Part shown: piece after piece, positions 34,715 to 40,460 of the stretch
Position numbering within the stretch: the stretch's first letter is position 1
Layout: each line of letters begins with the position of its first letter
Source: Chitinophagaceae bacterium
GTDB lineage: Bacteria > Bacteroidota > Bacteroidia > Chitinophagales > Chitinophagaceae
Length of the DNA stretch: 40,460 nt
Assembly (NCBI GenBank): GCA_028288585.1
Contig: JAQBNL010000050.1
Coordinates: forward strand, 1 to 40,460
Direction: 5' to 3'
Notes under the pieces: model-generated
Databases searched by the model: none
What the model was told of the DNA's origin: nothing
The model's input: only the letters and a program-made list of their open reading frames with translations
Program-made: the position numbers and the translations under genes

Positions 34715-37357
34715 ATGAACCTGAACAATTTCACAATAAAATCGCAGGAAATATTCTCAAAAGCACAACAAATTGCTTTTAATGCTCAAAATCCAAATAT
34801 TGAAACTGAGCACCTGTTAAAAGCGCTTTTAAGTGACGATGACAGCCCTGTTGATTTTCTTCTTAAAAAAAATAATGTAAACGTAAACTTTGTTGAAAGC
34901 AAAGTTGATGAAGCAATACAAAAATTGCCTAAGGTTAGTGGTACAGAACCTGCACAAACTATAGGCAGGGACCTGAACAATGCAATGCTAAAGGCAGGTA
35001 ATGTTCTTAAAACCTTTAATGATGAGTTTGTAAGTGTGGAGCATTTACTATTAGCGCTATTACAGGGCAATGATAATTCTTCTAAAATTTTAAAAGATGC
35101 AGGCCTGAATGAAAAAGGTTTGATAGCAGCCATTAAAGACCTGAAAAAAGGATCTACCATTTCTTCTCAAACTTCCGAAACGCAATACAATGCATTAAAC
35201 AAATATGCTAAAAATCTTAATGAAATGGCCCGCAACGGTAAGCTTGACCCCGTAATAGGCCGTGATGAAGAGATAAGAAGGACCTTGCATATTTTGTCAA
35301 GGCGCTCAAAAAATAATCCCATTCTTGTAGGTGAGCCTGGTGTAGGTAAAACAGCTATTGCAGAGGGTTTGGCCCATCGTATCATAAACGGTGATGTGCC
35401 CGAAAATCTTAAATCAAAAGTTATTTATGCATTGGATATGGGATTGTTAATTGCCGGCGCAAAATACAAAGGTGAGTTTGAAGAACGATTGAAAGGCGTT
35501 GTAAAAGAAGTGGCTACAAGTGATGGCGAGATAATTTTATTTATTGATGAAATACATACTTTGGTTGGTGCAGGTGGTGGCGATGGCGCAATGGATGCTG
35601 CCAATATTTTAAAGCCTGCTCTGGCAAGAGGTGAGCTAAGAGCTATTGGTGCAACCACATTAAATGAATATCAAAAATTCTTTGAAAAAGATAAAGCGCT
35701 TGAGCGCCGTTTTCAAAAAGTATTGATTGATGAGCCAACCGTTGATGATGCAATTTCTATTTTACGCGGATTAAAAGATCGTTATGAAACATACCACCAT
35801 GTTCGTATAAAAGATGAAGCAATTATTGCAGCCGTCGAGCTTTCTCACCGTTATATAACCGATCGCTTTCTTCCGGATAAAGCTATTGATCTGATTGATG
35901 AAAGCGCCTCCAAGCTTAAACTTGAGATGAATTCTATGCCTGAAGAACTGGACAAACTGGAAAGAGCTATTCGCCAGTTGGAGATAGAAAGGGAAGCTAT
36001 TAAAAGAGAAAAGGATGAAGCTAAACTTAAGCAATTGAATACAGAAATAGCCAATCTTACTGTTGAGCGGGATACTTTTAAAGCAAAGTGGCAGCAGGAA
36101 AAAGAGATTGTTGAAAAAGTGCAGAATGCAAAAGCAGAAATGGAAAACCTAAAAGCTGCTGCTGAAAAAGCGGAGAGAGAAGGTGATTATGGCAAAGTTG
36201 CCGAAATACGGTATGGCAAATTACAGGAGCAGGAAAAAATTATTGCAGAATACACAAAAGAACTTGCCGGTATAAGTGAAAGAAGGTTATTAAAAGAAGA
36301 GGTGGATGCAGAAGATATTGCAGAAAGCGTAGCTAAGGCAACAGGCATTCCTGTAAATAAAATGCTGCAGAGCGAAAGAGAAAAATTATTAAGCCTTGAA
36401 GAGGAATTACATAAACGTGTTGTTGGCCAGGATGAAGCAATAGAAGCTGTTGCAGATGCTATACGCAGGAGCAGGGCAGGTTTACAGGATGCTAAAAAAC
36501 CAATAGGTTCATTTATCTTCCTTGGCACAACCGGGGTTGGTAAAACTGAACTGGCAAAGGCATTAGCAGATTATTTATTTGATGATGATAGTATGATGAC
36601 CAGGATTGATATGAGTGAATACCAGGAAAAACATACTGTCAGCCGTTTAATAGGTGCACCTCCGGGCTATGTTGGATATGATGAAGGAGGGCAATTAACA
36701 GAAGCCGTCCGGCGTAAACCTTACAGCGTGGTATTATTGGATGAGATAGAAAAAGCGCATCCCGATGTGTTCAATATTTTATTGCAGGTGCTGGATGATG
36801 GAAGGCTTACCGATAATAAAGGGCGGATAGTAAACTTTAAAAATACTATCATCATAATGACAAGTAATATCGGCAGCCATATCATCCAGGCAAATTTTGA
36901 AAATGTTACAGAAAAAAATAAAGAAGAAGTTGTTGAAAACACAAGGCGTGAGGTAATGGAGCTTTTAAAACAAACCATCCGGCCTGAATTATTGAACAGG
37001 ATAGATGAGATAATCATGTTTCAGCCATTGATGAAAAAAGAAATAAAGAACATCATTAAAATACAGCTCGAAGGATTGCGGGAAAAGCTTTTAGAAAATG
37101 GTGTAGACCTGCAGTTTAGTGAATATGCTTTGGATTATCTTGCTGAAAATGGTTTTGATCCACAATTTGGTGCAAGACCATTAAAGCGTTTAATACAAAA
37201 AGAAATCATCAACCAGCTTAGTAAAAAGCTTTTGGGCGGCACTATAGATAAGTCACATCCCGTATTGGTAGATGTATTTGATGGAACAGTAGTATTCAGA
37301 AATGAAACACCTGCCACAGCAGATAAGAAAAAGAAAGAAAAAGAAAAAACAATTTAA
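34715..37357 (+). CDS. clpB: Disaggregase chaperone ClpB
   Basis: ClpB is a hexameric AAA+ unfoldase that rescues aggregated proteins with DnaK. An N-terminal Clp domain occupies residues 1-145. AAA1 has Walker A GEPGVGKT near 206-213 and Walker B ILFIDEIHTLVGAG. The M-domain coiled coil runs from about 410 to 525, which distinguishes ClpB from ClpA and ClpC. AAA2 has Walker A GTTGVGKT near 604-611, the arginine-finger region ELLNRIDEIIMF, and a C-terminal small domain with GARPLKRLIQ. The 880-residue length and a Lys-rich tail are normal. A DsbA-like gene follows after 15 bases. Confidence 0.97.
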   Translation: MNLNNFTIKSQEIFSKAQQIAFNAQNPNIETEHLLKALLSDDDSPVDFLLKKNNVNVNFVESKVDEAIQKLPKVSGTEPAQTIGRDLNNAMLKAGNVLKTFNDEFVSVEHLLLALLQGNDNSSKILKDAGLNEKGLIAAIKDLKKGSTISSQTSETQYNALNKYAKNLNEMARNGKLDPVIGRDEEIRRTLHILSRRSKNNPILVGEPGVGKTAIAEGLAHRIINGDVPENLKSKVIYALDMGLLIAGAKYKGEFEERLKGVVKEVATSDGEIILFIDEIHTLVGAGGGDGAMDAANILKPALARGELRAIGATTLNEYQKFFEKDKALERRFQKVLIDEPTVDDAISILRGLKDRYETYHHVRIKDEAIIAAVELSHRYITDRFLPDKAIDLIDESASKLKLEMNSMPEELDKLERAIRQLEIEREAIKREKDEAKLKQLNTEIANLTVERDTFKAKWQQEKEIVEKVQNAKAEMENLKAAAEKAEREGDYGKVAEIRYGKLQEQEKIIAEYTKELAGISERRLLKEEVDAEDIAESVAKATGIPVNKMLQSEREKLLSLEEELHKRVVGQDEAIEAVADAIRRSRAGLQDAKKPIGSFIFLGTTGVGKTELAKALADYLFDDDSMMTRIDMSEYQEKHTVSRLIGAPPGYVGYDEGGQLTEAVRRKPYSVVLLDEIEKAHPDVFNILLQVLDDGRLTDNKGRIVNFKNTIIIMTSNIGSHIIQANFENVTEKNKEEVVENTRREVMELLKQTIRPELLNRIDEIIMFQPLMKKEIKNIIKIQLEGLREKLLENGVDLQFSEYALDYLAENGFDPQFGARPLKRLIQKEIINQLSKKLLGGTIDKSHPVLVDVFDGTVVFRNETPATADKKKKEKEKTI

Positions 37358-37360
37358 AAA

Positions 37361-37365
37361 AGGAG
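37361..37365 (+). promoter_or_regulatory. Shine-Dalgarno sequence before the DsbA-like gene
   Basis: AGGAG lies 7 bases before the ATG at 37373. Few genes in this window have such a site, which is unusual for Bacteroidota and suggests strong translation independent of clpB. Confidence 0.6.
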
Positions 37366-37372
37366 AATAATT

Positions 37373-37942
37373 ATGGCTATGAAAGCTAAAGAAGTGGTAG
37401 AAATAATACCACCAAAGAATATTTTTGTAGGTAATATACATGCCCCCATAACACTGATGGAATTTGGCGAATATGAAAATGAGGATTGTGCAAAGGCAAA
37501 TGAGGTTGTAAAGAAATTATTGATAGAATTTGGCGATAAGCTGAGATTTAATTTTCGTCATTTCCCATTAACTAAAATTCATCAGCGCTCAATGAAGGCT
37601 GGGGAAGCAGCAGTAGCAGCCGCCCAGGCAGGAAAATTCTGGGAAATGCATAACCTGCTTTTTCAAAACAGGAGGCAACTGGGAACAACCAGTTTAAAGC
37701 TTTATTCAAAGGAAGCCGGCATAAATAATAAAAGCTTTTTAACGGAACTTATTGATTCCACTTATGGTTGGCAGGTAATGAACGACTTAGCAGAAGGAAT
37801 TCATAAAGGCATAAGTAAAATACCTGCTTTTTATATCAATGGCGAATTGCATACAGGTAAACCAACTTTTGAAGAATTGAAAAAAGCAATAACAGCAACG
37901 CTTAAAAAAACAAAAAAGACTCCTGTTAAACAAAGAGCATAA
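37373..37942 (+). CDS. Cytoplasmic DsbA-fold thioredoxin-like protein with a single active-site cysteine
   Basis: A 189-residue DsbA-family domain without signal peptide. LMEFGEYENEDCAKANEVV near residues 24-42 aligns with the usual v-E-f-x-D-Y-x-C-P-y-C segment, but the first cysteine is Asn or Glu, leaving only C35 or its neighbour. It is the only cysteine in the protein. The helical insert with GEAAVAAAQAGKFWEMHNLLF and the cis-Pro region KIPAFYING are intact. Such domains occur alone and fused to NhaA antiporters. Ordinary disulfide exchange seems impossible; glutathionyl/monothiol or structural roles are guesses. It is directly downstream of clpB with its own Shine-Dalgarno site. Confidence 0.8.
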   Translation: MAMKAKEVVEIIPPKNIFVGNIHAPITLMEFGEYENEDCAKANEVVKKLLIEFGDKLRFNFRHFPLTKIHQRSMKAGEAAVAAAQAGKFWEMHNLLFQNRRQLGTTSLKLYSKEAGINNKSFLTELIDSTYGWQVMNDLAEGIHKGISKIPAFYINGELHTGKPTFEELKKAITATLKKTKKTPVKQRA

Positions 37943-37943
37943 C

Positions 37944-37989
37944 TTGAATAGGTGCCAGACAAACCTTAAATTGTCAGACACTTATTCAA
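37944..37989. terminator. Nested inverted repeat between converging genes
   Basis: TTGAATAGGTG (37944-37954) pairs with CACTTATTCAA (37979-37989), with one G-U pair. Inside, GACAA (37958-37962) pairs with TTGTC (37971-37975). The 3' arm runs into the last codons of the exonuclease gene. There is no T-tract, so it may be a repeat element rather than a classical terminator. Confidence 0.55.
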
Positions 37990-38701
37990 CAAAAACAATT
38001 TGTTCTTCACTAAGCAATGGTAAATTTTTAAAGCGGAGAAGAATATTGGCAACAGTGGCAACATCTTTCTGGCAATACAAGGCAATGCGTTGCAGATCTT
38101 TTTCAGTCCAGTATACCTCTCCTACTTTACTGCCATCAATATCATTTTTGGGTGAGGGGATCCCTAGTGTTGCTGCCAGTAATTTTAAAGAAGTATAGTG
38201 CTTATAATCACCAAAGCGCCACAGGTGCAGCGTATCAAGCACAGGCACATCCCACGGCTTCATCGCCTGAAAATTAAAACATTCTGGAATTGATATATTA
38301 TTTACCAGGATTCTTCTGCATAAAAAAGGTATATCAAACTCTTTAATGTTATGTCCTGTAAAGCACCAGGTATTTTTTGCCTGCAGTTGGCAAACTGTAT
38401 CTATAAATTTTTTAAGAATCTCTTTTTCATCTTCTGAATAAATTGATTTTATGCGCAGCTGCATTTTTCCATTTTCAGTTTTAATATAACCAAAGCTTAT
38501 ACAAACCACTTTAGCAAACTCTGCCATAATACCGGCCCGCTTTGGATAATATTCTTCAGGGGTTATATCATCAGGTAAAGCTTTATAAATTTTTTCTGCC
38601 CACAGCTCCTTCCATTCATCAGTCAGTAATTCATACTGCTCACTGCAGCTTACCGTTTCAATATCAATAAAAAAAAGATTTTCTACAGAGATATTTTGCA
38701 T
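37982..38701 (-). CDS. 3'-5' exonuclease, DNA_pol_B_exo2 type (DEDD superfamily)
   Basis: A 239-residue stand-alone exonuclease domain. FFIDIET (D13, E15) is the ExoI motif. TGHNIKEFDIPFLCRR near residues 116-131 is ExoII with its Asp, and YCQKDVATVANILLRF near 208-223 is ExoIII. The length and the DTLHLWRFGDYKHYTSLKLLA segment match the family of predicted PolB-associated 3'-5' exonucleases found across Bacteroidota. It would trim single-stranded DNA or RNA ends with two metal ions. The specific role is unknown, and no polymerase gene is adjacent. Confidence 0.85.
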   Translation of the reverse strand: MQNISVENLFFIDIETVSCSEQYELLTDEWKELWAEKIYKALPDDITPEEYYPKRAGIMAEFAKVVCISFGYIKTENGKMQLRIKSIYSEDEKEILKKFIDTVCQLQAKNTWCFTGHNIKEFDIPFLCRRILVNNISIPECFNFQAMKPWDVPVLDTLHLWRFGDYKHYTSLKLLAATLGIPSPKNDIDGSKVGEVYWTEKDLQRIALYCQKDVATVANILLRFKNLPLLSEEQIVFVE

Positions 38702-38823
38702 AAGTTTAGTTGATTAGGGCAAACTAATTTACAACAAAAGTGAGTGAAAAATAATTTTAGCTGAGAAAATAAACCGCTGAGAAATAAGAAGCAGGGTTTA
38801 CGCAGAGACACTCCGCGAAAATC

Positions 38824-39450
38824 TTATAAAGTGAATCCAACAAAAACTGTAAAGGCCTGGCTCTTCCATTTTTCCTTATTATCAATATCATTAACATTGG
38901 ATAAGCCAAGCTCATACCTTGCGCCAAGATTTACAAAAGGCAGCTGGAACCAGACCCCGCCTACCGCGCTAAAATCAGAAGTTTTAAAAAGATTTTTATT
39001 GGCTTTTAAACTGTCAACAGCTTGCTTAAGTAATCCGCCAAACTGCGGTCCCACCTGTAGTTTCACATGTTTGCTTTCTCCTACATTTATATTAAGCAAT
39101 AGAGGAACTTTTATATAGTTAAGTTTAGCTTTTTTCTGGCTGCCACCGTAAAACAGGTCGTTATACACGTTATTGGCATCTTTGGAAAATTCTGAAACGG
39201 ACTGTACTAAATTTACTTCCGGCTGCAAACCAAACCTGCCGAAATTAAATTGCATAAATCCGCCTAAGAGGTAATTATAATTAAAGCCTGATTTGTAGGA
39301 TTGACCCTGTATTTTATTAATATTAATTCCGCCTTTTGCACCAATATGAAAAAAATTCTCATGATCGTTTTGTTTAAATTTTTGTGCAAATAAAAAGTTG
39401 GAAGAAAACAATAAAAGGAATGATAAGGAAATTGGAAGTGCTTTTTTCAT
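38824..39450 (-). CDS. PorT-like outer-membrane beta-barrel protein
   Basis: A signal peptide (KKALPISLSFLLLFSSNFLFAQ) precedes a barrel of about eight strands. FHIGAKGGININKIQG, FGRFGLQPEVNLVQS, YIKVPLLLNINVGESKHVKLQVGPQFGGLL (split here by a turn) and LGARYELGLSNV are the PF13568-like (outer membrane beta-barrel) signatures. The terminal strand FTVFVGFTL ends in aromatic/hydrophobic residues. At 208 residues it is similar in size to the barrel at 4178-4792 but not a close duplicate. The function is unknown, and it is probably monocistronic. Confidence 0.82.
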   Translation of the reverse strand: MKKALPISLSFLLLFSSNFLFAQKFKQNDHENFFHIGAKGGININKIQGQSYKSGFNYNYLLGGFMQFNFGRFGLQPEVNLVQSVSEFSKDANNVYNDLFYGGSQKKAKLNYIKVPLLLNINVGESKHVKLQVGPQFGGLLKQAVDSLKANKNLFKTSDFSAVGGVWFQLPFVNLGARYELGLSNVNDIDNKEKWKSQAFTVFVGFTL

Positions 39451-39566
39451 ATTGATGATTTTAATGCATCAAAAATAATCAAATAAAAGCCGGATAACAG
39501 TTACATAAATCTCAACATAGTGTTAATAATACCCGGCAACAAAAATGAAAATGAGTAATGTTGCGG

Positions 39567-40019
39567 CTAACTTTTTTTAACCCTTACTGCGTTAGGGCCT
39601 TTTTGTCCCATTTCAACTTCAAAAGTTACCTTATCATTTTCTTTTAGCGGACCACTCAATGCATTAATATGTACAAAGATACTTTCCTGTGTTTGCGAAT
39701 CTTTTATAAAACCATAGCCTTTTGAATCATTAAAGTGAGTTACCGTTCCTGACCGTATAAGATCAGCAGGATCAACTGGAGTTTGTTTGGGAGTGCTTAT
39801 CTGCATGTCTTCACTCTTCACTATTTTTTTTCTGCGTGGATCGGGCGGGGTGGAAGAAAGATTACCATCTTCATCAATATAAGCCATCATATCATCCAAA
39901 CTTTTCCCTTTGCTGGAATTAGCTTTACGTTCTTCTCTCTTTTCCTGTTTGTCCTGTTTCTTTTTTAATCTCTTTTTTTCGTTTTCTTTTTTACTAAATG
40001 TTTCCTGCGATCTGGCCAT
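39567..40019 (-). CDS. Cold-shock-domain protein with a long basic N-terminus
   Basis: The C-terminal half (about residues 90-150) is a cold-shock domain. GTVTHFNDSKGYGFIKD carries RNP1 (KGYGFI) and SIFVHINAL carries RNP2, and VTFEVEMGQKGPNAVRV closes the fold. The first 45 residues are almost continuous Lys/Glu/Arg (KKENEKKRLKKKQDKQEKREERK), probably a helical RNA-binding extension, followed by a Pro/Asp linker. Ordinary Csp proteins have 65-70 residues, so this is a larger form that I believe is common in Bacteroidota. It should act as a cytoplasmic RNA chaperone. Confidence 0.9.
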   Translation of the reverse strand: MARSQETFSKKENEKKRLKKKQDKQEKREERKANSSKGKSLDDMMAYIDEDGNLSSTPPDPRRKKIVKSEDMQISTPKQTPVDPADLIRSGTVTHFNDSKGYGFIKDSQTQESIFVHINALSGPLKENDKVTFEVEMGQKGPNAVRVKKS

Positions 40020-40186
40020 AAATATGTAATGATATTATTTAAACGAAGATACCAATTAAAGTCTTTGTTACAGCCTGTTTAATAGATTATGTACTAAAAA
40101 TTTTGCTTATTAGATGCATTCAGCAAACGAGGACGGAACAAACCAGTTATGCCGGAACTCCGTGCAATTGCAGGATAAAAATATTG

Positions 40187-40460
40187 CTAACATTTCGGCA
40201 ATGAAAAATGAAAGGTAGAGCCTTTGCCAATCTCACTATTTACCCATATTTTTCCATTATGGCGCTTTATAATATCGGCGGATATATACAGCCCTAACCC
40301 AAGGCTGGAAAGCATTCCGCCATCTTTCCCGTGAGCTCTAAAGAAACGGTCAAAGATTTTTGATTTATTCTCATTAGCTATGCCCATTCCAAAATCCTTT
40401 ATACCAACTTGAATGTTTGTTTTATCCTCATGTATAGTAACAACTATCTTATCAGCGTTA
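40187..40460 (-). CDS. Sensor histidine kinase, C-terminal part (runs off the window)
   Basis: The frame stays open to the window edge, upstream of the internal ATG at 40387. The 91 residues are the end of an HATPase_c domain: NADKIVVTIHEDK (past the N box), the G1 box DFGMGI, the F box IFDRFFRAHG, and the G2 box SLGLGLYIS. The terminal strands WVNSEIGKGSTFHFSLP follow. It is the ATP-binding catalytic part of a two-component kinase. The sensor and phosphorylated His lie outside the window, so its signal and partner regulator cannot be named. Confidence 0.9.
   Translation of the reverse strand, partial: NADKIVVTIHEDKTNIQVGIKDFGMGIANENKSKIFDRFFRAHGKDGGMLSSLGLGLYISADIIKRHNGKIWVNSEIGKGSTFHFSLPKC

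Noticed and set aside
28207-40460. Pairing of the single-domain response regulator (28207-28581) with the histidine kinase at the window end
   Set aside because: They are 12 kb apart with unrelated genes between; nothing in the sequence supports a dedicated pair.

Overview
The window is from a Gram-negative, AT-rich member of the Bacteroidota, most likely a Chitinophagaceae-like lineage (the family-level guess is inference). Supporting signs are recurring TAnnTTTG (-7 type) promoter elements, almost no Shine-Dalgarno sequences, a DUF5683 protein beside parAB, a glutamine synthetase of type III, an SDR-type threonine dehydrogenase, several small PorT-like outer-membrane barrels and LPS-core genes (kdsA, hldD). 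It is a chromosomal housekeeping region. I see no IS, prophage, CRISPR array, tRNA or rRNA.

Layout. 1-68 holds the N-terminal codons of an FMN reductase on the minus strand. 269-3456 (plus) is a parA-parB-DUF5683-dapB operon for chromosome segregation and lysine/peptidoglycan precursor synthesis. 3520-5856 (minus) has two beta-barrel proteins and a threonine dehydrogenase. kdsA follows at 5915-6736 (plus). 6975-9232 (minus) is pspC with two related AraC-type regulators. 9403-11694 (plus) is aconitase. 11695-12011 is the only gene-free stretch over 300 bases and holds three hairpins and a repeat. 12012-15384 has a periplasmic thioredoxin, ubiX, lolA and a DUF4407 membrane protein. 15439-20452 (minus) is purL-hldD and then pyrG. 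20553-24584 (plus) has a polytopic membrane protein, glnN (GS-III) and a Spy-like protein. 24649-27540 (minus) is gcvP. 27721-28206 (plus) is a YkgJ-like cysteine-cluster protein.

28207-31971 (minus) is a tightly packed cluster: Xre-type antitoxin, RES toxin, folK, deoxynucleoside kinase, MFS exporter and response regulator. The promoter in front of it carries two copies of a perfect 10-bp palindrome 22 bp apart. One copy lies between the -33 and -7 elements and the other at the predicted transcription start, which is what an autoregulated toxin-antitoxin operator should look like. The toxin gene is joined to folK by a one-base stop/start overlap. This is the most distinctive assembly in the window, although RES-Xre itself is a known family.

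32073-37942 has an ABC-2 permease without an ATPase, queG, a small two-helix protein resembling a K+ channel pore with an altered filter, clpB, and a DsbA-fold protein with only one active-site cysteine. 37982-40460 (minus) has a DEDD exonuclease, another PorT-like barrel, a cold-shock-domain protein and the C-terminal part of a histidine kinase that runs off the window.

I found no clearly new multi-gene system. The best leads are the operator-controlled RES-Xre/folK cluster, the monothiol DsbA-like protein behind clpB, the channel-like protein and probable leaderless promoters.
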